This document shows positions 45,855-57,970 of a stretch of 64,000 nt of DNA, in pieces. The stretch lies in contig OX637403.1 of the NCBI GenBank assembly GCA_951799425.1, forward strand, positions 25,262,811 to 25,326,810, read 5' to 3'. The position numbers and the translations under genes were made by a program. Under the pieces are notes generated by a model. That model searched no databases. It was not told where the DNA came from and saw only the letters and a program-made list of their open reading frames with translations. Positions within the stretch are counted from its first letter, which is position 1, and every line of letters starts with the position of its first letter. The DNA comes from Ilex aquifolium. Its lineage: Eukaryota; Streptophyta; Magnoliopsida; Aquifoliales; Aquifoliaceae.

Positions 45855-47410
45855 AATAAATGGAGTTTCTTTATTTGGTGTGAAGTATGAATTGCATTCT
45901 TTGAGAATATTGGTGTCTGATCCAGGCACAGGTTCTCCATCCACATGGTTGGTTAATCTAAGAGAACATGTGATGAAGAAAAAACTAAACTCAGAGGTAG
46001 AATATGCAGAAGCACCCAGAATGGAGAGGTTCAAACCTCCATCAGTCGCGTTAAAACCGGGTATAGATTTGAATCTGTTGCAGGACAATATAATTTTTGT
46101 ATAAATAGGATCAGAGCTGGTGATGGGAGAGGGTTGGGGGCCTTTAGACTTTGAAGCACTCCAGGGACTATAGAATTGAGTGCGTCCCTTCTTAAAATAA
46201 TGTTGTACCTTTTCCCTTGTCCGAGAACCAGTTCTTGTTCATTGAATTTGAGGCAACAAGCTATATGGTTGTGCAAGGGATGGTGAATGATTTTCATACG
46301 GTTCCAACTAGTTTTACTCTTTTTTTGCCATTTTGCCATCAGCAAGAGAGAACTATTGGAAACCATATGTCACTTGATGGTACAGTTGTGTAAATGCTGT
46401 CTTTTATACGTTAGAATAATGATTGTAGAGTCTGTTACATATCCAAATATGTGTTTTGAGAGATATTTATTTTTCATTTTTTTTTACTCTTGAGGGTAGA
46501 AGATGGATAAATTGTAAATACAGATGTTCTGAGTTTAAATTTTGACAATTTTTTGAGGCTATGTGTGATTTATCTCTCACGAATATCTAGTTTCATCGTG
46601 GATATCTGTCTTTAACCGAACAAGAAGATTAGTTGAGGTGCGCACAAACACAAACTAGTCTGAATACTCCCGATTGATGAATCAAAAAAAAAAAAAAAAT
46701 TGCTATGTGTAAAGTTCTATTATTTTACTCTAACATGCTAATGATAATGATTCAAGGTTGGCAAGTTTGATTTAACCAGTTGGTAAGGTTCGGTTAGGCT
46801 TTCTTGTTGAGGTATGTGGGGCATTTGTTTTGTTTTTTTAATTCAATGATAAGGAGTGTTTGGATTATTTTACGCACACTTCGACCATTTTACGATCCAG
46901 TAAAAGACAGACCATAGTTTTATATTGCTGGGTGTCCACGTCGAGTAAGTCACATTAGTTTTAGCTAGACAAATTTTATATAGTCATGTTCGTGTTGTGT
47001 ACAATTAAGATTCATGTTGACCTTTTGATTAAGTGAGTTAAGCGTATAAACCGGTTATGACTCAAACCTATTAAGTTAAACCTATACCCGCAACATTCTA
47101 TCAATTTGGTGTCAAATTAACGGATTAAAGTAATAACCTTCCTAATTTTGAGTGAGAACATATCGAAAATGATAATTTATTTCAATGTTTTTGATTAACA
47201 TTGTCCTGGACATAACAAATGATACTTAATCAACACCAGAGGAGAGATCTACTAGAAGTCTCGCTCTACAACTTTATTTCACACAGGTGAACTAGCCTCC
47301 CATGTGAGTATGATAAGAACAAACACATCCAACGTAGCAGCAACGAGCAAAAGAAGAAGAAGAAGTAGAAGAAATGGGTCGACACGAAACCGAGTAAATA
47401 AAATTAATAT
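45855..47410. other. AP4E 3' UTR and intergenic spacer
   Basis: The open frame at 45847-46104 has no family resemblance and is read as 3' UTR. The spacer 46500-47280 is AT-rich and holds nothing I can name. Confidence 0.5.
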
Positions 47411-47801
47411 CTAAGGGCACTTGGACTTTCCTTTGGAGTTGAGTTTGTTCATGTAGCAAGGGCATTCTGACTTGTTCCCATATGTACCCGAAGGAACGCA
47501 ATTGCATGCTGCACAGCAGATTCCACAGTACTTCATGCAGCGTTTCTTCAAGCCTGCTTTTGAGCACCTCACCGAACACTTTGGATTGCAGAAACCTGTA
47601 AGTAATTACCAAATAACATGGAAATGAAGAGAACTAATTAATCAACATAAAATGCTCCTAGTTTGAAGATACAATTTAGGCAAAAAGAAGTGGTGACAAG
47701 AGTAGAAAATCTTAATTACTTGAATAAGCCATGGTGGTTTGAAGGAAAGAGAAGCTCAGAAGCAGTGAAACAATCAACAAAGTAGCAATGGCAGGCTTCA
47801 T
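47411..47801 (-). CDS. GASA/snakin-1-like cysteine-rich peptide
   Basis: Two exons, 47801-47720 and 47595-47411, joined in phase 1 (tcaa|gtaatt ... ttacag|gtttc), 88 residues. The precursor has a signal peptide ([20 protein letters not shown]) and a mature domain with the 12 cysteines of the family: [42 protein letters not shown] and the end KSKCP. GASA/snakin peptides are secreted, often gibberellin-responsive, and include antimicrobial snakins (family knowledge). The closest type by eye is snakin-1/peamaclein. The 124 bp intron sits just before the first cysteine. A second member lies 12.4 kb away on the same strand. Confidence 0.93.
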
Positions 47802-47928
47802 TCTTTTCTGCTTTTAATTGAAGAGAAGTCAATGGTTAGAATGGAAAAATAGAAAGGGAAATGGAACAGAAGTATTCGAAGAGGCTAACAATAGATTGAA
47901 GTGAAGAATTTAGGAGAGTTTACGTGGA

Positions 47929-47936
47929 TATTTATA
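47929..47936 (-). promoter_or_regulatory. TATA box of the first GASA gene
   Basis: Minus-strand tataaata, about 130 bp before the ATG. The second GASA gene has the same octamer at nearly the same distance. Confidence 0.65.
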
Positions 47937-47939
47937 GTT

Positions 47940-50092
47940 GCTGTAGAAGGTGGTGGATTATCTGCCATGGCCATGCAGGCATATATGTTTATTGTGTCCA
48001 AATGGGGAAGGTGGGTTTGGTGTGGGGGTGGGGAATAGCATCATACAGATGTATATGGTGGCTTTAGTGGTTCCAGTCTCTTGTTTATCTAAGGAATTCT
48101 TTGAAGGTTGGTAGCTTCTTTTGTAGTTTTGCCCAGTTTTTTTTTTGAGAAACAAGTTAGCGGTTTACTTTATGTGGATCGAATACTTGTTCAAAATTAA
48201 TGCAGGTGTATACCTACTACTGCATGGTAGATTACAGGCTGTCTGACTTTTTTACTAAAGTTGAAAGTTTGACACTTTAAGCACAAGCATGGAGTAAAGC
48301 ACAGATAATGGTTTTGATTATTTGTGGGTCTGTTATTATTGCTGGTTTTTTCTTCTTATTTGTTTATCTTTTAGCCTAACAGGAGGAGGTTCTATTTGTG
48401 TATGTCTATCTGTATCACTATGTATGTGTTCCATATATATATATAGTAGTCTTATAAAAAACTATCCTAAAGCTAATTATATATGTACTCTTTACTCAAG
48501 CAAGCATGTAATATAAGTTTATGATAATGAAAAAGAAAGTACAAAAAGGATAAAATTATTTTTTCCAAATTTGTTTATCAAATGTTGTATCTCAAATGAT
48601 GTATCAAAATCAAGTGCATTGAATATTTGGTGGAAGTTAATGGACCTTACTGATTCAATCACCCACACTGATTTAAGATACAAAACTTGATAAATATAAC
48701 ATTGCTCATATAAAAATAGAACAGTGCTATTAAAACCTAGAAAAATCTAATTCATTGGCCTGATAATGTATCATTGACATGAGTCAATAATAATGAGACC
48801 GCATCACTTAATTTTTTTTTGGTTATAGGATATCTAAATTTGCGCCGACTACTTCCTCGGGCTCAACGGCTGGTTACTGTGACTTGAATTGATCTAGAGC
48901 ATGTCCCCAAAGGGACACAAGGGTGGCTAGCCCTTAGTGGTGGTCCAGTAGTTGAGCATGTCCTTTGGTAATTCAGAAGTCTCAAATTCAAACATTTTCC
49001 AAAGCACCATGGAAAATAGGTAATTTTGGAGAGTCCGTGACCTTTTTTAGGTTCACTAATTAGGATTCTTATAGGTTGGAATTTCCATTTATCTTGGTAG
49101 ATATGGAAGTTTTATTTTCTGTACATCCTAATTTTAAACTAAACCCATTTTGACCTCGATCATTCTTCTATGAAATATCGATTCTATCAATTGTTACATT
49201 TCATAATCAAGTCCACCCTGAATATGAGTCCCTGAATAGAAGGTGGATTGCTGCTTCCTGGTTTGTTTCGAGTAATGCCTTTCTTCTTCATCATGCATTT
49301 TGAGATACATTAATGCTGCACAGGCTGTCTCCGAGTGGATATTTTGAAACTCGGAACATGAACGTACCCGGCCTAATTGTGGATGGTGCTTTTGATACTT
49401 CAACGTTTTAAAATTACCACTTGTTTTGGTTAGACCACAACGAGCTTACACTGAAGGTTCCTTCAGCTGTGAGAGAGAGAGAGTTGGTATAGTAACTGTC
49501 CCAGATCTATACTACTTCCTTCGAGCTGATGGCAAGGCAATCTTTTTTCCTCCGGCAGCCACTCCGAGGTTCTTACATAAGCAACCATTTTTATATTTAA
49601 TAAAGTCTTATTCCAATTAGCCGAGATGGTTATCTGAATTTTACTTTGCTATTGTGCTCTACCAATCACGGATAATAGTGGATCGGAGAAAAATGAGTAT
49701 TCGTTTAAACCCGTCCCGTTTAAATTGGAGATTGACCGTACGTATTGAACGATGAACATATACGAAAATACTCATATAAACTCGTATGAGGTTGGATTGA
49801 AACTCATCCCCACCCTACTAAACTCATAACATATATATATTTTGAAGCAGATATGGGGTGGAGACTACTCCCCATGCGCCCGCCTCATTCCACTTCCATC
49901 CCTACTATCAATAGTTACATGCATCGGTTCAGGATTTTGTCACGAGGAGGGGAATAATAAGACCCGATCAAAAAAGTGCAATGTTTAAAATTAAATTAAA
50001 TGGTATCACTCAACAAATTTTTACTATTAATGTCACACTTCAATTGTATAGAACCTATCCAATCAATTTTATATGGTAAGTTTAGGTCATAG
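47940..50092. other. Promoter flank and AT-rich spacer
   Basis: Upstream flank of the GASA gene, then spacer. A short TATATATATATA run lies at about 48435. The stretch 49670-49910 has low-complexity repeat-like sequence. Open frames here are short and without resemblance to known proteins. Confidence 0.4.
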
Positions 50093-51617
50093 CACTACAA
50101 GAATAAGGAGTTTTTGTGACAAATCTTTTACGGCGGATGTATTCGCCGTCACAAAAGACGTATTTGAGACAATTTTTTGTGGCGACTGTGTTTGCCGTCA
50201 CGAAAAACGTGTTTGTGTTATTAATATTTGTGGCAGTTATTTTTTCTGCCGTAAATAATGTCATAAACTAAAAAAAAAATTTGTATTTGAGACAACTGTT
50301 TTTCCTGCCTCAAATAATATTTATAAATTCAAAAGAATTTTTTATATTTATGGCAGATATTTTTCCCGTCATATATAATATTTCATAAAACATTAAAATG
50401 TTGTTTTAGATTAAAAAATAGTTTATAGTTTAAAAAAGAAAAACTCTAAAAAAAAAATTTATTGGCAACAACTATTTTTCATGTTACAAGTAATATTTTA
50501 TAAAATTACGTAGTTTAACATCAAAAGACAATTTCTAGTTCAAAGAAAAAAAAAATTAAACTCTACAAAGTCAAGTTTTTATATCAAAATTAGGAGTGCC
50601 AAAATATGACACGACCCGTTAACACGACATAAAATTAGTGGGTTTGAGTCTTCCTTAAACCACCTGTTTAGTAAACGAGTGGACTCGTCACGATACGATT
50701 ATAAACGAATTAGGTATTGGTGAAATCAATTATAAGAAATGTATACGATGACTCGTTTATATGTCATTTACATAATCTGACAAGCCGTTCAGAGAAATAA
50801 TGTGTGACCCTCTGTTGATGTATATTCTAACTTCTTTTAGTTCTTTATTGTATATATGTATATAAATATTATTTCAGTATAGTAACAATAATTTTATATT
50901 TTTTTTCAGATGTCACTGAGAGAGTAGATGGTTCGGGAATGATGTTCAATTTTTTGCATTAATTTCTTGTACTCATAGATTGTTATATTTTATAAAAGTG
51001 CATACTTTACATTTTGTTTAATTCGTGGGATTGTTTTTTTTTGATATGAAAATATTTCTATGTTTTTGGAAATGTTGATTATATTTACTTTTGTATTTAT
51101 CTATATATTAAATTGGGTAGTTGTATGGATACCAATGAGTCTTTGGTCTAATTGTATTCCTTACATTGTGAAAGCTTTGCTTTCTTGAGGTCAAGTGTTC
51201 AAGCTCTCTTCCTCCCTCCCCCACCCAAAAAAAAAAAAGTTGTATGAAGTGTATAGATGCATAGGGTATATAACATTAGTTACCAACGGTCTATAATAAT
51301 TAAATTTTTTTTTTGTGGCGGCATCGTTGCCGTCATAAATATATCTTATATTTTTTTACGACAACCAAATATGGTATTTAGGCAGCACTTTTGCCGCCGT
51401 GATAAAAACAAAAGTGTCGAATTTTTTGTGACAACTTATTTACGACAGGGTCTTGTTGCTGTAAATACTATTTGAGACGGACTGTTGTTGCCGTAAAAAC
51501 CTTTTGAGATCACACTTATTATGGCGAGGCAATGCCGCCACAAAAAGTATTTGTGACGGCAAATAGACCTTTTATGACAGCACTTTACTGCCGTAAAAAC
51601 CTTTTTTTCTTGTAGTG
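50093..51617. mobile_element. Non-autonomous CACTA element
   Basis: A 1,525 bp element with ends CACTACAAGAA and TTCTTGTAGTG, flanked by the 3 bp duplication tag (50090-50092, 51618-51620). Subterminal regions hold many GACGGCA/TGCCGTCACAAA-type motifs in both orientations, the usual transposase-binding pattern. No transposase is seen. A SINE is nested inside, and 50590-50810 looks like a fragment of another repeat. Confidence 0.9.
51128..51237 (+). mobile_element. SINE nested in the CACTA element
   Basis: A 110 bp insert starting gataccaatgagtctttgg and ending ccacccaaaaaaaaaaa, flanked by a perfect 9 bp duplication agttgtatg (51119-51127, 51238-51246). ttggtctaattgta resembles a Pol III A box and aagtgttcaagctct a B box, as in tRNA-derived plant SINEs. 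Confidence 0.75.
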
Positions 51618-51620
51618 TAG

Positions 51621-52645
51621 AATTTAAAATTAATTTGTACTTATTGTGTGACGGTTAATTTGAGATATTACGATTTATTTCTTCCATCGTTTATGACATA
51701 ATGTACTAATTACGTATTATATAATGTCACAAATATTAGTTTCACTCAATATCATCATAAAAATTAGTTGTGAGTGTGCATTATTAATGATATTAGTTAG
51801 GTTTCTAATCTAATTTTGCAGCACCTTTAATTTTTTTTTTTCTTTTAGTCATCAAGTTCATCTAATAAGTACTCTTCTTCGTGGATAAAAAAAGCAATCT
51901 TTCGATTAATATCTTCTTTTTGGTTATCAAAGTTAGGTCTTTAAGGTCTTTGAATAAACTAAAAAAATATGTATACTACATATGAACATTTTTTAAAATA
52001 TAAAACATAGACATAGGATTTTCAAATACTTAAAGGGGTATAGGTAATTTTATAAATAGGAGGGGTGGTCTCCATATAGTTTCGTCCCTAGTCACATGAT
52101 TAGTCATATTTTTTCACCTTCTCATTCAACGTTAATTTCATCTTAACACTACAACAAAAAGCATGTTTTACTCCTTCCTTGAAGGTCTAAATGGGTTCTT
52201 GATCTAATTGCTAACTTATGAGTTTTCTCTTTCATGGGATGTAACTTAGTTTTTTTCTTAGCATATTTAATAGGCCTTGCATCATAATCAAATGTAAGAA
52301 CTCTTACTATTATTAATTGTGAAATTAAGTATTTTAAATGTACCATGCTCCATCTATTCCAGATCAAACCAAAATAAATGACAACTTATTTCTTTCAAAT
52401 GAAATGGCATTAATTTATTCTTGTTGTGTATAAATTTGCTCTAACTCACACCCGATTCAAAATAAAATTTTCTGAATTTTAACTGTGAAATTTCATGAGC
52501 CTTAGTTCATGGAATGGTGGGTTACTTTGACAATGGACCCTATTCAACATAGGAACTTAGTGCTAATTTACCGGCTGCAATAAGTTAGACTTTGAGCCAA
52601 ATCATGTCACCTTGTTTATTTCAGACATAAAGTTTTTATGCAGAA
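51621..52645. other. AT-rich spacer
   Basis: No gene or clear element seen. Confidence 0.4.
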
Positions 52646-52722
52646 TGTTGGTACAAATTCTTGCACAACTCAAGGATTTTGGCTGACCTGGCGCTCAGAG
52701 CCCAGTAGCCTTTTACCTCCCA

Positions 52723-52764
52723 TCCCACATCGGATGGGAGTCGTCTCCCCCACCTCCATATAAG
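52723..52764 (+). promoter_or_regulatory. USE + TATA promoter, unit 1
   Basis: TCCCACATCG at 52723-52732 matches the plant upstream sequence element (RTCCCACATCG) of snRNA genes, with TATAAG at 52759. The 26 bp gap fits Pol III (U6/U3-type) better than the wider Pol II (U1/U2-type) spacing. A TTTT at about 52806 would end a Pol III transcript after only about 20 bases. Confidence 0.65.
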
Positions 52765-52930
52765 TCCTGAACCGTCATGGAGTGGGTACCCATCAAAAAG
52801 GCGCCTTTTGGTGGACAGGATTAGCCTCCCTCCGAAAGGATTCTGGCTGACCTGGCGTGTGCCGAAGCGTGTACACCCAGTAGCCTTTACCTCTCTTCCT
52901 GCCTGAGCGAAATGTGGGGGAACGCATCCG

Positions 52931-52972
52931 TCCCACATCGGAAGAGAGTCGTCTCCCCACCCCGCATATAAG
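52931..52972 (+). promoter_or_regulatory. USE + TATA promoter, unit 2
   Basis: TCCCACATCG at 52931-52940 and TATAAG at 52967-52972, again 26 bp apart. The predicted transcript would start near 52995 and run into the central hairpin. No TTTT run occurs before the end of the right arm. Confidence 0.65.
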
Positions 52973-53051
52973 CCCTTGCACTCAAAGGATGTGGTACCCA
53001 TCAGCCATCTGATCAGATGCTGATGGGTACCCACTCCATGACGGTTCAAGA

Positions 53052-53093
53052 CTTATATGGAGGTGGGGGAGACGACTCCCATCCGATGTGGGA
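53052..53093 (-). promoter_or_regulatory. USE + TATA promoter, unit 3 (minus strand)
   Basis: Mirror copy of unit 1 in the right arm: USE complement at 53084-53093 and TATA complement at 53052-53057. It points toward units 1 and 2. Confidence 0.65.
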
Positions 53094-53389
53094 TGGGAGG
53101 TAAAAGGCTACTGGGCTCTGAGCGCCAGGTCAGCCAAAATCCTTGAGTTGTGCAAAAATTTGTACCAACACAGAAGTTAAGGAATTATTGAGTGCAATGG
53201 TAACAACTCAGAAACCTTACATGAGGAGCTAAGTAGTGCATATAAATAAGAAAAGTGGGGACAAAACCATTTGAAGAAGCAATATTCAGCTAAGAAATGA
53301 AACATACATACCATTTAAAACGGAGGAGTTAAGGAGTAGAGCACTGCCCTTATGATAGGCAGCTTTTGTTAGGGTTCATAATTGAGTAG

Positions 53390-53695
53390 AGCTACTTGTG
53401 TTCGACTCGAATAAGACTCGATTCAAGTTCGACTTGTGTTCTAAACGAGCGAATTTGAGCAATTTTTTTAAGCTCGTTTAAATAATGAGCCTAAAAGACT
53501 CAGCTCAAGCCCACACTTGTTTATATGTAAAATAGTCGAGCTATTCGGGCTCGGTTCATTTTGGACTTGGGTCGGACTTGACTCATTTTTTAAACGAACC
53601 GAGTTTCAACAATTTTTTAATTTCGTTTAAAAAAATGAGTTTGACAAACTCGACTCAAGCTCGCAAAGCTCGGCTCAATTATCAGTCCTACCTCT
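53390..53695. repeat. ACTCG/GAGC repeat, family of 7200-7395
   Basis: Repeated motifs such as gttctaaacgagcgaatttg, gactcagctcaagcc and cgcaaagctcggctcaatt. It is a probable hAT-like MITE with imperfect arms; boundaries are approximate. Confidence 0.45.
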
Positions 53696-54143
53696 GACAA
53701 CTCTTTAATGATAGACAAAAGCTATGAACTCATACGTACCATGTAAAAGAAAGGAGTTTACGGGAAATCAGATACTGCCAAACTAGCTCATGGAATTGGC
53801 AAAAGCAAAAGCTTCTTATATCAAGAGAAATATTCGGATCACCTCATGTTCATGTCATAGGCATTGAGGGAGAAAAAGGGCTTAATGATTAAAATGGAAT
53901 CAAGAATTCATTACTCTAGGGTTGTCCAAGGAGGCAAAAGTCAGCAGCATCGTTGTCAACAAGCAGTGAACTTGGCCTAATGTTATCTCTTCCATAATTG
54001 GTAGAAATCTCAAGTTCTATTCCTGCATACCTTCCAAGAGCTAATTGAAAATTCTATACTAACTTTGCCTGGGAGATTGTGGAATGTATTATGTATCACC
54101 AACTATATCATGGTATTACTTGTCCAGTTTAGTCAATCAACAT
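53696..54143. other. Spacer
   Basis: No exon or element recognised. Confidence 0.4.
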
Positions 54144-54790
54144 TGATGGGCCCGACCCAAGACTCAATTCGGATAGTGGGCCCGGCCTAGCCAAGGCCTA
54201 ACTCGGGTTGTGGGCCCCGCCCAAATAAGGTCCAACTAGGATAGTGGGCCCGGTCCAGACGAAGCCCAGTGGATCCGGCCCAAAAGAGACCCAGATCAAG
54301 TAAGGCTCATCGAAGCCCCAATAGTCACGCCATCTTTGAGTGAAGGAGTCAACGATGTCATCTTAGAGCCTCATTCACGCCATCCTAGAGTGAGGAGGTC
54401 TGCCACGCCATCCTGGGACCTGGTCTTGAGGAGATCTCCACGCCCTCTTAGCAACTGCCTCACCAGTTGCGAGAATGGTGCCCACTCCACCAAATCAGCA
54501 TTTCTGTTACTGACAAGGTGTCTCAATTTGTTATGAGGCATCTATAAATTGTAAGTCCCACCTACACATGGGGGGCATCTCTTACATCTTGTATCTCACC
54601 AATTACTCACACTTGAGCACCCAACACTCCTTGAAGCAATAAAACACTTAGGCCATTCTAGCCCTTCGTAGTGGAGTAGGTCATCTTGACTGAACCACTT
54701 AAATTGTGTTTTGCTTGTGTTGATTCTCTTTATTATTTACTGCATTAATTACTTGACAGGTGGTGCAAAAAATTAATTTGTGCATCATCA
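54144..54790 (+). repeat. 5' LTR of the non-autonomous element
   Basis: A 647 bp LTR from tgatgggcccgacccaag to ttgtgcatcatca. Its start repeats a GGCCCA/GGGCCC-rich motif several times. The last 10 or so bases are identical to those of the other Tat element. Confidence 0.88.
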
Positions 54791-54841
54791 GTTTGGCGCC
54801 GTCTGTGTGAACTGATTAAGTTTCCACCCAATCACCATCTT

Positions 54842-55970
54842 TTGGTATTTATGGCAATTACCACTAGATCCATGAATCAACCTGAGGATGATCCACCACT
54901 TGCCTCCGCCAACCAATCCCATTCCCGACTCGCAACAAATGTTACTAGAGACAATGCAGCAGCTGGTGAGCCAAAACCAGCAGATCCTCCAGCTGATGCT
55001 TGTTGGACAAGGAGGTGCGCACCAAGGAGGAGAGCACCTAGCCAGGGGAGCACCTATGAAAACTTGGTCAGGGCGCCAAGGAGGCCCTTAGCTGGGCGCC
55101 CACCGCTAGGCCGCTCGCCAGGGGGCCCCCTTGCAGCACTAAGGAGCCCCTCCTTAGTGCCAAGACGTGGCCCCTCATCCTCCACCACCAGTTCCGTCAT
55201 TCCACGCTGGTGACCCTCCCCTCCAAGAAGACAAAAGGGAAACCAGAGTTTGGACCACAAGAGCCACTTCAATGACCTTTCCAAAGGAGTCCCCAATCAC
55301 CGAGACAAGAAAATCAAGGAAGTGCAGAACCAACTTGGTGACATCTTCAACGCCATGACGATGCAAGGACCTGAAACGGTTGAGTACCTCGTAAGTCACA
55401 CTGACACGCCCTTTGTAGCCGACGTGGCCAACTACCCTCTCCCCACAAAGTTTAAGATGTCAACCGTGGAAGCTTTTGATGGCTCCAAAGATCCATTGGA
55501 CCACTTTGACACCTACAAATCCTTGATGCAGCTTTACAACATACTAGACGAGATCATGTGGAGGGCTTTCCCGACCACCCTCAAGGGATATTTACCCAAT
55601 GGTTTCCCAAGCTTACCCCGACTTTTATTGACTTTTCGCTGAACTAAGCAAGTCCTTTATCTCACATTTCATTGGAGGACGCCGACACCAGAAACCTACC
55701 ACTCACCTGCTCAGCATCAAGCAGGATCGGGATGAAAGTCTAAGGAGTTACCTCACTCGTTTTAACGAGAAAGTCCTCCAGATTGAATAACCATATGACA
55801 AAGTCGTCATGGCGGCCTTCACAGAAGAATTGCGCTAATCTAGTCTTATGTTTTCAGTTTTGAAGCCCCCATCAAAGAACATGCTAAAATTACTATCAAA
55901 AGCCCAAAAATACATGAACGCTGAAAATGTCATCAAAGTTAGACGAGATGAGTCCTCACGTAGAGGGGAG
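54842..55970 (+). pseudogene. gag remnant of the non-autonomous element
   Basis: Blocks such as VQNQLGDIFNAMTMQGPE, NYPLPTKFKM and DGSKDPLDHFDTYKSLMQLY align by eye with the gag of the upstream Gypsy element. The region carries several breaks. Confidence 0.8.
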
Positions 55971-55974
55971 TGCG

Positions 55975-56530
55975 AAAAATAGAAACCACCAACCACCAGC
56001 TAGGCGCATAGCCAGGTGCCAACAACTAACGCCCAACGTCCCAACGCTTGCAGTGCCCACGCTTATGGTGCCCAGCGCCGTCACCCCCAGCGCCCAGCAC
56101 CTTAATCTGCAGTTCCCAACGCCACTGCCCACGTGCCCAGCGCTTGCGTTTGTGTGCCTACACCCATACGTTTGCGTATGGCACACGCTTGTGTTCCTGT
56201 GCATGCTTGCACCCGTGGGCCTACACATGCGTGTGCCCAGCATCTGCGCATGCGTGTGGCCTGCACCTACGCATGCATGTGCCCAGCGTCTGTGTCGCCC
56301 ATTGCATCGCGCTTGCCCAACTCTTCAAGCAGTTCCCTTGGCACCTGTCTCCTCTCATCTGGAGCCTTCTCCTCAAGCGCCCTCGCTTCTCGCGACCGAT
56401 GCCTGGCTCTGCTGGCTTTGTGTCTCACGCATAGTGCCTCATTGCCCGCATCGGCGTGGGTCCCCTACCGTTGGCGCCCTCTGGCTACCCTCATTGCCTT
56501 CTCCCTCCTCTTCTCCATCTCTTGAGAGAG
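55975..56530 (+). repeat. GC-rich low-complexity filler
   Basis: Repeated short motifs (gcccagcgcc, gcgcatgcgtgtg, gtgcccagc) replace the expected pol region. Long open frames here are by-products of base composition, not genes. Confidence 0.6.
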
Positions 56531-56589
56531 AAGTTCTCGAGTTACCAAAAGCTCGGCCTAACGCTGCTTATGCTCTCGTGCAAGCAGCC

Positions 56590-57160
56590 TGAATCTCCAA
56601 CTTAGCGACTCTCTTGGAAGTCACTAGAAGCTTGACCTCACTCTACCTTTGCTCTCACGCAAGTAGCCTCAATCTCCAGCTTAGCGACTCTCTTGCGGGT
56701 CGCCAAAAGCTCAGTCTCAAAAGATGCAGCTTTCTCACAGGCAACCTTCAAATTCTACCTCTGCTCTCGTGCGGGCAGCCTCACAGTCAGTCTACCTTCA
56801 GCTTAGCGACTCTCTCGTGGGTCGCCAAAAACTCGATCTCAAGAGGTGCAGCTCTCTCACAAGAAACCCTTAAACTTTGTCTCTACTCTCGTGCGGGCAG
56901 CCTCACAGTCAGCCTACCTCCATCTTAGCAACTCTCTCACGAGTCGCCAAAATCTCGGTCTCAAAAGGTGCAGTTCTCCCACGAGCAACCCTCAAACTCT
57001 GCCTTTACTATGGTGTAGGCGCCCTCACAGTCAGCCTACCTCCAACTTAGCGGCTCTTTCGCGGGTTGCCAAAAGTTCGGTCTTAAGAAGTGCAACTCTA
57101 CCATGTCCAGCTCTCAAACTCTGCCTCTGCTCTCATGCAAGCAGTCTCCCTCCAGCTTAA
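56590..57160 (-). repeat. About five tandem copies of a ~120-130 bp unit (antisense coiled-coil part)
   Basis: Units contain gcttagcgactctctcg, ggtcgccaaaa, ctcgatctcaagaggtgcag and gtgcgggcagcctcacag. On the minus strand they would read as Glu/Arg/Ala-rich coiled coil, like the antisense coiled coil of the complete element at 26440-26840. Confidence 0.75.
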
Positions 57161-57970
57161 CAACTATTTGTCTATAGCCTGATATGTCAGCCTTTCTCAT
57201 CAGGTAATCATGTTGGATATTTTGATGCTGGAGTAACATTGTTTTTGCCATCTCTAGGCACGCCCGTGGAACTCAAGTTGTCTACAACCAAGCACCCTAC
57301 TTTTGGAGCCCCTCTTGTGCCTGCTCTTGTACCTGCACCTGTCCATGTACTCGCCCTCGCCTGCGCTCCTACTTGCGCCCCTGCCTGCACTCGCTGTCAC
57401 TGTTTGCGGCCTCCACCACGGTCCCTATGCTCCCGACTCCCTCACCCGAACCGCCCGGACCAACGCCCGTAGTGCCCGCGGGGCCCACGCCCGTAGTGCG
57501 TGCGCCAACGGCACCCACGCCAACAGCGTCTGCACCCGCCTTGCCCGCGGCGCTCGTGCCATCCGCGTCAACTGTCGCTGCCACCTTGGCTCCCCCCGCC
57601 TCGGCGCCAGCTGCATAGGCAGTCTGCCTCCTCGCTGACGTCCCTTTGGCGCCCGTTACATAGGTGCAGGCTCAGGCTGCCTGCCTCCTCACCAATTCCG
57701 AAAGCCTCTCACAATTTCCTTTTCCCTGCTGTGCCACCCCCCATCGACCTCTGTCTGCTTGCCACCACTCCTTAACATCTCTTCAAAGATTTCTTTCTCA
57801 AGTGATAGGTTGGGATGAAGGTTTCCTAATCAAAGGGGGATGACTTAGAGGGACAAGCCATATCAAAAAGGAAAAGGTCATCAGTCAAGAAGAGTCATCG
57901 TCAACCAGAATTCAAGCTTAGCTAATGCCCTCTCCTCCAAATCTTATTGGAGTTGACACATGGGGGGAAA

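Larger units (their letters stand above)
52646..53170. repeat. Near-perfect 150 bp inverted repeat with three snRNA-type promoters
   Basis: Arms 52646-52795 and 53021-53170 are reverse complements with only about two mismatches. The 225 bp spacer holds a third, diverged unit in plus orientation (about 52846-52998). The centre (52993-53032) is itself a hairpin around catctgatcagatg. Each unit contains TCCCACATCGG followed 26 bp later by TATAAG. No known ncRNA could be recognised downstream. Confidence 0.85.

Noticed and set aside
45847-46104. Separate small gene after AP4E
   Set aside because: No family resemblance, overlaps the ancestral AP4E stop, and reads as 3' UTR.
55927-57775. Several overlapping long open frames in the GC-rich part of the short LTR element
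   Set aside because: Present in many frames on both strands and built from short repeated motifs; a base-composition effect.
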